16,663 nucleotides of DNA from an uncultured bacterium (GTDB lineage Bacteria > Cyanobacteriota > Vampirovibrionia > Gastranaerophilales > Gastranaerophilaceae). Under the pieces are notes generated by a model. That model did not search any database. It was not told the DNA's origin and saw only the letters and a program-made list of their open reading frames with translations. The stretch covers positions 1 through 16,663 of the forward strand of contig CANAXK010000015.1 in assembly GCA_947365485.1 (NCBI GenBank). The letters run 5' to 3'. The position numbers were made by a program, and so were the translations under genes. Positions 8,443 through 14,937 of the stretch are shown one piece after another. Every line of letters begins with the position of its first letter. Position 1 is the stretch's first letter.

Positions 8443-9923
8443 AGACAATAAGGTTATTTCTAACATTTTTAATAATACTATCAATGTTCCAGCTCCCCGT
8501 ATCAGCTGCCATCTGGCACAAAGGCGGGGCTATCGGGAATGAAATCCAGAAAGAAGAATACCCTGACAGCAAGGATGTTGAGCCTAAAATCGACAGGGTA
8601 GAAGTCGGCGACAGCCTAACCATAACAGGCGGGGTTGAGACAACTCTGGATGTTACAATGGAAGACTGTTTGAAATTTGCTCTCGGTAACAATCCAAGAA
8701 TACAGGCTGCATTGCAGGACGTGTTTGCCTCTGATGCGAGAATCAGGCAGGCCTGGTCTTCCTACTTTCCGCAATTTGGCTGGCAGACCGGATACACAAG
8801 AATCAGACAACTCCAATTGTCAGATGTCTTCAGAGAAAATCTTGTGTTCAACTACTTTGTTCTGGGTCAAATAAGTGCATCTCAGATGCTTTATGACTTT
8901 GGGGTTACACAGAATCAGGTCACAATAAGAAAACTGGATAATCAGGGCTACAAAATAGCCTTAACAGGTATTGTTAATGACGTAATCTGTGAAGTTAAGA
9001 AAGCTTATTTTAACTTGCAGTATGCAATCGAGGCTAAGAAAGTTGCAGAAGATATGGTTAAAAAATACGAGGCTTTTTATGATCAGGCAAAAGGCTTTTA
9101 TCAGGCAGGAACAAAGCCTAAGGTCGATGTAACAATCGCAGAAGTTAATTTGAGTAACGCAAAATTAACCCTTATTCAGGCTGAAAACGCTGTTGATATT
9201 GCGATGGCAAAACTCAATAACACAATGGGGCTTCCATATTCCAACAAATATAATGTTGCAGAAAACCTGCGCTACGAGCCTTGTGATGTAACTCTTTCAG
9301 GAGCCGTAAGAATGGCGCAGGATTCGCGTCCGGAATTTTTGCTCGCGGAGGTTAAGGTTGAGCAGGCAAACCAGAACGTTAAGCTCATAAAAAAATCATA
9401 CTTTCCGCAGTTGAGCGTAGAAGGGCAATATCAGGTCGGTGGTAGAACTCCGGTTTCTAACTACGGTTACAACTTCGGCGGATATTTGAACTTCCCGACA
9501 ATCAACGGTATGCTTATCAAAAACGAAATCAAGGAAGCCAAGGCTCTGTATTCAAGAGAGCAGGCCAATGCCATGAATACAAAGAACAATATTTATTACG
9601 AGGTTCAGGAGGCTTATTATTCTCTGACTGAAAAGAAAAACAAGATTCCTGTGGCGTTTCTGGGCTTGAAGCAGGCAAAAGAAAACTACGAGCTTTCTTA
9701 CGGCAGGTATAAAGTCGGGGTGGGGAATCCTATTGAGCTCAAGGAAGCGCAGGTTCAGTATCAGGATTCGATGCTCACCTATTATCAAACCATGTTTGAG
9801 TACAACAGTGCCAAGGCTGTTTTAGAAAAATCAATCGGGAAAAATATTGCAAACGGCGAAGTTGAGCTTGATAATGGCAAGAAAATAAAGAATAAAAATA
9901 AGAAATCAAAAAAGAATTCTTAA
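8439..9923 (+). CDS. TolC-like outer-membrane efflux channel of the RND operon
   Basis: The 494-residue protein has a signal peptide with cleavage expected after VSA (residues 21-23), then an N-terminal extension of about 45 residues rich in charged and beta-type residues, before the first outer-membrane-factor domain begins (VTMEDCLKFALGNNPRIQAAL). Two repeats of long alternating-charge helices follow, with KAYFNLQYAIEAKKVAEDM in the first and EVQEAYYSLTEKKNKI in the second. This is the TolC/type I-secretion branch rather than the NodT/OprM branch seen in the channel gene at 2692. The last 16 residues are unusually lysine- and asparagine-rich. ATGA overlap with the RND permease shows operon membership and makes this channel the natural exit duct for that pump. 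No terminator is seen after its stop codon before the next promoter. Confidence 0.94.
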   Translation: MKTIRLFLTFLIILSMFQLPVSAAIWHKGGAIGNEIQKEEYPDSKDVEPKIDRVEVGDSLTITGGVETTLDVTMEDCLKFALGNNPRIQAALQDVFASDARIRQAWSSYFPQFGWQTGYTRIRQLQLSDVFRENLVFNYFVLGQISASQMLYDFGVTQNQVTIRKLDNQGYKIALTGIVNDVICEVKKAYFNLQYAIEAKKVAEDMVKKYEAFYDQAKGFYQAGTKPKVDVTIAEVNLSNAKLTLIQAENAVDIAMAKLNNTMGLPYSNKYNVAENLRYEPCDVTLSGAVRMAQDSRPEFLLAEVKVEQANQNVKLIKKSYFPQLSVEGQYQVGGRTPVSNYGYNFGGYLNFPTINGMLIKNEIKEAKALYSREQANAMNTKNNIYYEVQEAYYSLTEKKNKIPVAFLGLKQAKENYELSYGRYKVGVGNPIELKEAQVQYQDSMLTYYQTMFEYNSAKAVLEKSIGKNIANGEVELDNGKKIKNKNKKSKKNS

Positions 9924-9936
9924 TGTATATAGTGTA

Positions 9937-9965
9937 TTGTATCTTAGGTCAATATACTCTATAAT
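9937..9965 (+). promoter_or_regulatory. Strong sigma70-type promoter of the small gene at 9989
   Basis: TTGTAT (9937-9942), 17-nt spacer, perfect TATAAT (9960-9965). Transcription would start near 9972, placing an AGGAG ribosome site (9975-9979) at the very start of the transcript and the ATG at 9989. Confidence 0.65.
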
Positions 9966-9988
9966 ATAGGAAATAGGAGAAGAGAAGT

Positions 9989-10240
9989 ATGTTACCAATT
10001 ATAACAGAAGAGATGGCATCAGAAATTTTTACCGAAGTGTTTCAGGATGTTCAGGCATGGCGCAAAAATATGGTTCAGTATCTCAAAGAAGAAAACCCTG
10101 AAATAAACTCTGCTATTCTTGAGGTTGCTAAATATGATGAAGGAATTGACCTGAAAGCTGTGGCTCTGGGTGCATATCTTTCCTACCGCTTGCTTGAGGT
10201 TGCAACTGAGGACGATGTGCTGGGCACAATTAACGAGTAG
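9989..10240 (+). CDS. Small acidic protein of unknown function (83 aa)
   Basis: I do not recognise this protein. It is 83 residues, acidic, apparently soluble and largely helical, with no cysteines, no signal peptide and no membrane segment. A first half rich in Glu and aromatic residues (TEVFQDVQAWRKNMVQYLKE) is followed by a more hydrophobic helix (LKAVALGAYLSYRLLEVATE). It has the hallmarks of a real gene: a consensus promoter 24 nt upstream, an AGGAG ribosome site 9 nt from the ATG, and a 13-bp hairpin with a T-run right after the stop, so it is a monocistronic unit. It follows the RND operon but nothing in the sequence ties it functionally to efflux. A small adaptor or partner-binding protein is conceivable, without direct evidence. 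Confidence 0.8.
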   Translation: MLPIITEEMASEIFTEVFQDVQAWRKNMVQYLKEENPEINSAILEVAKYDEGIDLKAVALGAYLSYRLLEVATEDDVLGTINE

Positions 10241-10251
10241 AACTTTAAAAG

Positions 10252-10293
10252 AAAACTTATTATTGTAAAGAAATAATAAGTTTTTTGTTTTTT
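10252..10293 (+). terminator. Intrinsic terminator after the 83-aa gene
   Basis: AAAACTTATTATT (10252-10264) pairs perfectly with 10272-10284 around a 7-nt loop and is followed by a T-rich run interrupted once by G. The 13-bp stem is AT-rich, so it may be of moderate strength; it begins 11 nt after the stop codon. Confidence 0.7.
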
Positions 10294-10354
10294 ATGGCAA
10301 AAATCTTTTTTACGTGTTTTGATATCTATAGATACCAAAAGAAAGGAAATATCA

Positions 10355-10633
10355 ATGCAAGTTACAAACGTATCCCTAATGGGTTTTCAAGGTAAGTCTC
10401 AAGTAGCGAAGAAAGCTGCTCAAGCTGCAAAAGAATTAGAACCAAGCTTCAACGAGTTTGCATACAGCGTACCAACAGGTAAAATTTCAAAACCTTTAAC
10501 AGCAGAAGATGCTGCTCATTTGGCTGCTGAACAAGCAAAAGTCTTTATTGAACAGGGTAATAAAGATGTAGCTAAAGAAGCTGTTAAAGATACAACGCAC
10601 GATTATTTGTCAGCATCTATGCTAATCAAGTAA
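10355..10633 (+). CDS. Small alanine/lysine-rich protein of unknown function (92 aa)
   Basis: I do not recognise this protein. It has 92 residues, no membrane segment and no cysteine. The N-terminus MQVTNVSLMGFQGKSQ is followed by a helical Ala/Lys stretch (VAKKAAQAAKELE), a proline- and glycine-containing linker (YSVPTGKISKPL) and two further helices (TAEDAAHLAAEQAKVFIEQG; KDVAKEAVKDTTHDYL). ATG 10355 is chosen because GAAAGGAAA (10341-10349) precedes it at good distance; a TTG 36 nt upstream in frame has no ribosome site. It is isolated between two hairpin terminators, so it is transcribed alone; no convincing -35/-10 pair is seen, though a 12-bp palindrome lies 21 nt before the ATG. Codon usage resembles abundant-protein genes (many GCT, GAA, AAA, GTA), suggesting good expression (inference). 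Confidence 0.78.
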   Translation: MQVTNVSLMGFQGKSQVAKKAAQAAKELEPSFNEFAYSVPTGKISKPLTAEDAAHLAAEQAKVFIEQGNKDVAKEAVKDTTHDYLSASMLIK

Positions 10634-10651
10634 TCAGCGTAATTTTAATCT

Positions 10652-10685
10652 AAAAAGAACACCTCGCATAAGGTGTTCTTTTTTT
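10652..10685. terminator. Strong, bidirectional intrinsic terminator between convergent small genes
   Basis: AAAAAGAACACCT (10652-10664) pairs perfectly with 10671-10683 around the loop CGCATA, and a T-run continues to 10685. The stem is flanked by A-run and T-run, so it can terminate transcription from both the plus-strand 92-aa gene and the minus-strand LEA-like gene. Confidence 0.88.
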
Positions 10686-10691
10686 GTTTAG

Positions 10692-10892
10692 CTAAGCCTT
10701 TTTGTTTTTGTCCATTTTTTCAGCGATTTTTTCTTTTGCTTCATGAGCTTTTTCTCTAACGTTGCTTGCGCCGCGTTTTACGCTGTCTTTGATTTTAGCT
10801 GCATCTTCTTTAACGTCTTTCTTAATTTCCTGAGCTTTGTCTTTAATCTTATCTTTCAAAGGCTCTTTGTTTGTCATTTTATCTTTTTGCAT
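10692..10892 (-). CDS. Small lysine-rich amphipathic repeat protein (LEA group 3-like)
   Basis: The 66-residue protein contains about 35% lysine/arginine and 25% acidic residues, no aromatic residue, cysteine or membrane segment. From residue 12 it falls into five consecutive 11-residue units, each opening with an aliphatic residue: LKDKIKDKAQE, IKKDVKEDAAK, IKDSVKRGASN, VREKAHEAKEK, IAEKMDKNKKA. This 11-mer amphipathic-helix pattern is typical of group 3 LEA proteins and similar bacterial stress proteins that protect membranes or proteins during drying, freezing or osmotic stress; CsbD- or YtxH-like small proteins are alternatives. ATG 10892 has an AAGGAG ribosome site 7-8 nt upstream. It is convergent with the 92-aa gene and shares its terminator. 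The stress role is inferred from composition and repeat only. Confidence 0.8.
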   Translation of the reverse strand: MQKDKMTNKEPLKDKIKDKAQEIKKDVKEDAAKIKDSVKRGASNVREKAHEAKEKIAEKMDKNKKA

Positions 10893-11083
10893 GGATAAAC
10901 TCCTTTCTTTGTACCAAATGTATTATTTACTATAACCCTCACAAAGAAATGCGACGAAAGTGTAATATTTTTTTTGAATAATAAAAAATACACCTTTAAG
11001 TGATATTCTATTCTAGGCTTACTTATTTTGTCTAATGTAATTGCGTAAAATTAGTTTATCCTGTAATCATCAGGAGGTTACTT

Positions 11084-11416
11084 ATGGTAAATATTCTTTT
11101 AAGATGGTTAGTTTACGCAGTTTTAATCGTATTTGTAGCCTGGCTAGTTTCGGGGATTGAAGTTGCAAACTTTGTAAGCGCTCTGTTTGTATGTATTATT
11201 CTGGCTCTGGTTAATACTTTCATCAAACCGCTTATACAAATTATAACCCTGCCGGTTAATATCTTAACACTCGGACTGTTCAGCCTCGTTATTAACGCAC
11301 TCATGCTTATGCTTGCAGGTTGGATTGCACCGGGTTTTGAAGTTGAAGGCTTCCTAAGCGCGCTAATCGGTTCACTTCTGCTCTCACTCTTCTCTCTTGG
11401 TGTAAGCAGAATATAG
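11084..11416 (+). CDS. Phage-holin-4/YvlD-type small membrane protein
   Basis: The 110-residue protein is almost wholly hydrophobic with about four membrane helices: residues 4-24, 27-48, 50-80 and 88-107. The sequence FVCIILALVNTFIKPLIQII and TLPVNILTLGLFSLVINALML is the recognisable core of the phage holin family 4 superfamily IV / YvlD proteins (Pfam Phage_holin_4_2), which in most bacteria are chromosomal inner-membrane proteins of uncertain role, often linked to envelope stress, and not lysis genes. No endolysin or other phage gene is nearby, which supports a non-phage role. A strong AGGAGG ribosome site lies at 11073-11078. It stands alone, with a 190-nt AT-rich divergent spacer on the left and a hairpin on the right. 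Confidence 0.88.
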   Translation: MVNILLRWLVYAVLIVFVAWLVSGIEVANFVSALFVCIILALVNTFIKPLIQIITLPVNILTLGLFSLVINALMLMLAGWIAPGFEVEGFLSALIGSLLLSLFSLGVSRI

Positions 11417-11424
11417 AAATTATG

Positions 11425-11462
11425 ATACGGCAGTTTGGTTGAAAGGACGGGCTGCCGTATTT
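11425..11462. terminator. Hairpin between convergent YvlD-type gene and rlmH
   Basis: ATACGGCAG (11425-11433) pairs perfectly with CTGCCGTAT (11452-11460) around an 18-nt loop, with only a short T tract (11460-11462) after it. It occupies almost the whole space between two convergent genes (stops at 11416 and 11466), so a bidirectional terminator is likely, though the weak T-run lowers confidence. Confidence 0.55.
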
Positions 11463-11465
11463 CCA

Positions 11466-11936
11466 TTACTTGTGGTAAGTCTCGTTCTTGAGAATCTTGA
11501 ATGCGCGGTAAATCTGCTCAACCAGCAGAAGCCGCGCAAACTGGTGTAAAAAGGTCATCTTTGAAATGCTTAGCTTGAAATCAGCCCTCTGTGAGACCGT
11601 TGGAGCAATACCGCAGGATGAACCTATTACGAATACAAGCTCGCCCACTCCCGTGTTTGTTACTTCGTTGATTTTGGCTGCGAACTCTTCGGATGATAGC
11701 TGCTTGCCGTTAATTTCAAGGGTTATTACATAAGAATCCGGCTTGATGTTTGCAAGAATCTTCTCACCTTCCTGCAAGAGCGCCTTTTGTGTAAGGTTTT
11801 CGTCTCTTATTTCGATTGGAGAGAGTTCTGTTATTTCAACAGAAGCGTAAGGCGTAAGTCGTTTTAAGAACTCGTCAATCCCGTCTTTGAGGAATTTCTC
11901 CTTGATTTTTCCTAGCGCTATGATTTTGATTCTCAT
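11466..11936 (-). CDS. rlmH: 23S rRNA (pseudouridine1915-N3)-methyltransferase RlmH
   Basis: The 156-residue protein has the exact size of RlmH, a SPOUT-class methyltransferase that uses S-adenosylmethionine to methylate pseudouridine 1915 in helix 69 of 23S rRNA on 70S ribosomes. Family landmarks are the N-terminal MRIKIIALGKIKEKFL, the SAM-knot stretch ELVFVIGSSCGIAP (about 106-119) and the strongly conserved C-terminus SKMTFLHQFARLLLVEQIYR and AFKILKNETYHK. In most homologues the knot reads GG(A/P)xG; here it is GSSCG, a mild deviation. The frame is open 10 codons upstream to 11966, but that stretch is the G-rich intergenic motif, and MRIK at 11936 is the family start. It is the last gene of the nifU-nifS-mscS-rlmH unit, 44 nt after mscS. 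Confidence 0.96.
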   Translation of the reverse strand: MRIKIIALGKIKEKFLKDGIDEFLKRLTPYASVEITELSPIEIRDENLTQKALLQEGEKILANIKPDSYVITLEINGKQLSSEEFAAKINEVTNTGVGELVFVIGSSCGIAPTVSQRADFKLSISKMTFLHQFARLLLVEQIYRAFKILKNETYHK

Positions 11937-11942
11937 GTTGTA

Positions 11943-11973
11943 CCCCACCCCGCCCCTCCCCATCAAGGGAGGG
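11943..11973 (-). other. G-quadruplex motif overlapping a GC hairpin in the rlmH leader
   Basis: On the minus strand, i.e. in the rlmH mRNA, 11961-11943 reads GGGGAGGGGCGGGGTGGGG: four runs of four G with single-base loops, the most stable class of G4 motif. Just upstream, CCCTCCC (11973-11967) can pair with GGGAGGG (11960-11954) around a 6-nt loop. The hairpin and the G4 share the same Gs, so they are mutually exclusive. The motif ends 6 nt before the rlmH ATG and occupies the place of its ribosome site. The role is unknown; it may also be a copy of a dispersed GC-rich intergenic repeat. Confidence 0.75.
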
Positions 11974-11980
11974 AGTACGC

Positions 11981-12814
11981 CTACTCTGCCATGTATACAC
12001 TTGTAGAAGGGAACGCAAACTCAATTCCTTCTGCGCGGTAACGATGGATGATTTCGCGTATTACTTCACTCTTTATCTCTGCAAATTCAGCCCACGCTTT
12101 TGTCCTTGCGTAAGCAACAAGCCTTACCTGAATCGAACTCGCTGCAAGGTTTTCCAAAAACGCGAACGGGTCATCGTACATTCTGGAATTTTCTAATACA
12201 ATCTGGTTTAGAATCTCGATTGCGCGGTCAATCTTCTCGTTGGATGTGCCATACTCAACATCAACCGTTATGTCAATTCTTCTCTTGTTTGCCTGTGATA
12301 CATTGGTAATCTCTTCATTTGCAAGTACATTATTCGGAACATTTACCCTGAATCCGTCAATCGTTCTTATAGTGGTTGAGCGCAGGTTAATGTTCTCAAC
12401 CGTGCCTTCGTATCCGTTAAAAGAGATGTACTCTCCGATTTTGTAAACCTTGTCAGCAAGCAGACCAACAGAGCCAAACACATTACCAATGGCTTCTTTT
12501 GCAGCAAAACCTACTGCCAAACCTGTGATTCCGAAACCTGCGATAAGTGAGGAAACATTGTAGCCAAAGCTCTGCAAGAACCCTGCAAGAAGCATGAATA
12601 TTACAACAGCCTTGAAAATCCTTGTAAGAATCGGCATTAGGTTCAAAAGAGGTGATTCCGGATTTCTGTTTCTTAAACGTGTTTCAAATTTTGAAGTAAA
12701 CGAGTCTGTTGCCTTCAAAAAAACGTAGATAATGATTACATTAACAATCACCCCGATTATAAACTTGGAGTGCGTTGCTAAAAACTTTCCGATTTCTGTG
12801 AAAATTGCGTTCAT
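11981..12814 (-). CDS. mscS: Small-conductance mechanosensitive channel MscS
   Basis: The 277-residue protein matches the length of E. coli MscS (286). Three N-terminal helices (about residues 16-36, 60-82, 86-112) lead into the pore-lining segment GFGITGLAVGFAAKEAIGNV, with the Gly/Ala packing pattern of MscS helix 3, followed by the conserved beta domain (ISFNGYEGTVENINLRSTTI and DGFRVNVPNNVL) and the cytoplasmic alpha/beta vestibule ending near residue 275. The channel opens on membrane tension and releases solutes during osmotic downshock. It follows nifS with only a 3-nt gap, its ribosome site GAGGA lying inside the nifS 3' end, so the two are cotranscribed. MscS has no known part in Fe-S assembly; the shared operon may only reflect gene packing. 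Confidence 0.95.
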   Translation of the reverse strand: MNAIFTEIGKFLATHSKFIIGVIVNVIIIYVFLKATDSFTSKFETRLRNRNPESPLLNLMPILTRIFKAVVIFMLLAGFLQSFGYNVSSLIAGFGITGLAVGFAAKEAIGNVFGSVGLLADKVYKIGEYISFNGYEGTVENINLRSTTIRTIDGFRVNVPNNVLANEEITNVSQANKRRIDITVDVEYGTSNEKIDRAIEILNQIVLENSRMYDDPFAFLENLAASSIQVRLVAYARTKAWAEFAEIKSEVIREIIHRYRAEGIEFAFPSTSVYMAE

Positions 12815-12817
12815 CTC

Positions 12818-14005
12818 TTATTTCCTCAAATTTCTTAATTTTTCTAACTCATCCTGGAACGGCGAAATTGAAGCCAACTTGTCCATAATTGCCGGCATCT
12901 GCTCAATAACAAAATCAACCTCTTTTTCAGTCGTAAACCTTGAAAGACTGAACCTTATTGAACCATGCAGCGCAGTAAACGGGATTCCCATAGCTCTTAA
13001 AACATGGCTCGGCTCTAAAGACCCTGATGTGCAGGCACTTCCGGAGCTTGCGCAAACCCCGATGTCACTTAGGTGAAGCAGTATAAGCTCGCCTTCAACA
13101 TATTCAAACCCGATGTTTGTGGTGTTAGGCACCCTGTCTGAAATTGCAGTGTTCAACCTTGCGTTAAACACGTTCTTTAAGATTCCGTCCTCTAGCCTGT
13201 CACGAAGCCTTTTCACTTCTTTTAACTCGTAATCAAGAGCACTCTGTGCAAGCTCTGCAGCTTTACCAATCCCTACAATGTAAGGCACATTTTGCGTTCC
13301 GGCTCTTAAGCCCCGCTCCTGATGGCCGCCGTTAATGAGCGGGGTGATTCTTACATCAGGTTTTACGTAAAGCACACCGACTCCTTTTGGAGCGTGGAAC
13401 TTGTGACCTGAAATCCCGAGTAAATCTATTGTTGTGTCCTTAACATTTATCGGAATCTTTCCGGCTGCCTGAACAGCGTCAACAAAAAAGCGTGTTTCAG
13501 GTGATTTTGTTTTGATGATTTCAGCGATTTCTTCAACCGGATAAATAACTCCGGTCTCGTTGTTTGCCCACATCACAGACACAAGAGCTGTGTCCTTGCG
13601 TAATCTTGATTTCAACTCTTCAATATCAAGCTGCCCCTGCGAGTTTACGCCGATATAATCAACCTCGTAGCCGTTTTTTTCGAGCTCTTTGTATGTGTTT
13701 ATAACACACGGGTGCTCGACCTTTGTGGTTATTATGTGGCGTTTTTCCTTGTTGCAGTTAAGAACGCCTTTTATTGCAGTGTTTGCGGATTCTGAGCCAC
13801 AGGAAGTGAAGAAAATGTCTTTCTCGTTTTCTGCACCCAGAAACTCACGAACCTGCGCGCGTGCTTCTTTGATTGCAGCAGCAGGTTTCTTGGCAAAATC
13901 ATACATGCTGGAAGGGTTTGCGTACTCTTCTTTCAAAAACGGGAGCATAGCTTCCAATACTTTTTCGTCAACTTTTGTGGTTGCGTTGTTATCTAAATAA
14001 ATCAT
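12818..14005 (-). CDS. nifS: Cysteine desulfurase NifS/IscS family
   Basis: The 395-residue pyridoxal-phosphate enzyme takes sulfur from cysteine, giving alanine and an enzyme persulfide for Fe-S cluster assembly. Visible landmarks: N-terminal MIYLDNNATT; cofactor-stacking His98 in KVEHPC; Asp176 in FFVDAVQA that contacts the pyridine nitrogen; cofactor lysine K202 in GISGHKFHAPKGVG; RAGTQNV (234-240); and catalytic Cys325 in CASSGSACTSGS, on the longer flexible loop typical of group I (NifS/IscS) enzymes as opposed to SufS. The gene starts 2 nt after nifU with AGGTG inside the nifU end. With NifU as partner the name NifS is apt although no nitrogenase gene is visible; it is likely the general housekeeping desulfurase here. 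Confidence 0.96.
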   Translation of the reverse strand: MIYLDNNATTKVDEKVLEAMLPFLKEEYANPSSMYDFAKKPAAAIKEARAQVREFLGAENEKDIFFTSCGSESANTAIKGVLNCNKEKRHIITTKVEHPCVINTYKELEKNGYEVDYIGVNSQGQLDIEELKSRLRKDTALVSVMWANNETGVIYPVEEIAEIIKTKSPETRFFVDAVQAAGKIPINVKDTTIDLLGISGHKFHAPKGVGVLYVKPDVRITPLINGGHQERGLRAGTQNVPYIVGIGKAAELAQSALDYELKEVKRLRDRLEDGILKNVFNARLNTAISDRVPNTTNIGFEYVEGELILLHLSDIGVCASSGSACTSGSLEPSHVLRAMGIPFTALHGSIRFSLSRFTTEKEVDFVIEQMPAIMDKLASISPFQDELEKLRNLRK

Positions 14006-14007
14006 AT

Positions 14008-14838
14008 TTACACCTGTTCTACTGTTATTGCAGAATCAACCTTATCTTTTAAAATCGTTTCAACAAAGTTCTTTAAGGTCATCGCAGCATTTTTACATCC
14101 GCTGCACATGCCTGTAAGCTTAACCTTAACAACATTGCCTTCTATATCAATAAGCTCAATGTCTCCGCCGTCTTTTTGAAGCTGCGGTGAGATTTGCTGC
14201 TCAATAACCTTACTTATCTTCAATATTTTTTGTGTTGGTGTAAGCTCTTGTGCCTTGCCTTCTTTTTTTAGGTAAGTATCAATCATATCCTTGATAACGC
14301 CTTTGCAGCGCCCGCAAGCACCGCCTGCTTTTGTGTAGTTTGTAACTTCTTCGACTGTTCTAAGCCCGTTGACCTTTATTGCTTCCCAAATCTGGTTTTC
14401 TGTTACGTTAAAGCAGGTGCAGATGATTTTTTCACCGCTGTGGGAATGTCCTTCTGCTTCCAGCACTTCGTCTTCTCCGAAATATTTTTTCAGAGCGTCT
14501 TCAAGTGCCTCGTGTCCCATAACAGAGCAGTGCATTTTCTCCTGCGGAAGTCCGTCTAATTCGTCTGCAATATCTTTGTTTGTAATCTTAGCTGCTTCTT
14601 CAAGAGTTTTTCCGATAATCATTTCGGTCAGGATGCTTGAGCTTGCAACCGCAGAGCCGCAGCCAAAGGTTTGGAATTTAGCTTCTTTAATGATATTTCC
14701 GTCAAGTTTTATATATAATTTGAGTGAATCACCGCAAGCGAGTGAGCCTGCTTCTCCAATTAAGTCTGCATCATCAATCTTGCCGACATTTCTTGGATTT
14801 CTGTAGTGATCCAACACCTTTTCTGAATATTCCCACAT
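14008..14838 (-). CDS. nifU: Three-domain Fe-S cluster scaffold protein NifU
   Basis: The 276-residue protein has the full NifU plan. The IscU-like scaffold domain (1-125) holds the three cluster cysteines C35 (in LACGDS, with D37), C60 (TFGCGSAVASSS) and C104 (KMHCSVMGHEAL). The central BFD-like domain (137-190) carries four cysteines C140, C142, C175 and C178 for a permanent [2Fe-2S] cluster. The C-terminal Nfu domain (205-276) has the CxxC pair C245/C248 in MCSGCKNAAM. All ligand residues are intact. It receives sulfur from NifS encoded 2 nt downstream and delivers clusters to apo-enzymes. Ribosome site GAGGTAA precedes ATG 14838, and an extended -10 element lies about 50 nt upstream. The three-domain form occurs in nitrogen fixers but also in several anaerobic lineages that use NifUS as the general system. 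Confidence 0.97.
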   Translation of the reverse strand: MWEYSEKVLDHYRNPRNVGKIDDADLIGEAGSLACGDSLKLYIKLDGNIIKEAKFQTFGCGSAVASSSILTEMIIGKTLEEAAKITNKDIADELDGLPQEKMHCSVMGHEALEDALKKYFGEDEVLEAEGHSHSGEKIICTCFNVTENQIWEAIKVNGLRTVEEVTNYTKAGGACGRCKGVIKDMIDTYLKKEGKAQELTPTQKILKISKVIEQQISPQLQKDGGDIELIDIEGNVVKVKLTGMCSGCKNAAMTLKNFVETILKDKVDSAITVEQV

Positions 14839-14884
14839 TGTCTGTTACCTCTTATTGTGTAATTGGATTCTCTCCCTTGCTAAT

Positions 14885-14893
14885 TTTATAACA
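14885..14893 (-). promoter_or_regulatory. Putative extended -10 element of the nifU operon
   Basis: Minus-strand TGTTATAAA (14893-14885) matches the extended -10 form TGnTATAAT, about 47 nt before the nifU ATG. No good -35 box stands at the usual distance. No Rrf2/IscR-type palindrome was recognised in the 99-nt gap. Confidence 0.4.
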
Positions 14894-14937
14894 AACAGGG
14901 GTAAATTCATAGTGGCAAATGATTAAACGGATGGATA

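Noticed and set aside
10319..10354. TTG start of the 92-aa protein, 12 codons upstream
   Set aside because: No ribosome site; ATG 10355 has GAAAGGAAA at proper distance.
10960..10993. Imperfect hairpin GTGTA...TACAC with A/T-run stem
   Set aside because: Bulged, wholly A/T inside, and not placed after any gene end; likely chance in an AT-rich divergent spacer.
11084..11416. Phage holin and possible prophage remnant
   Set aside because: This family is widespread on chromosomes as YvlD-like membrane proteins, and no endolysin, capsid or integrase gene is nearby.
11937..11966. Ten-residue N-terminal extension of RlmH
   Set aside because: It would translate the G-rich spacer; family proteins start at the MRIK-type residue.
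14369..14806. 145-codon open frame antisense to nifU
   Set aside because: Ser/Ala-rich shadow of a fully conserved NifU frame.
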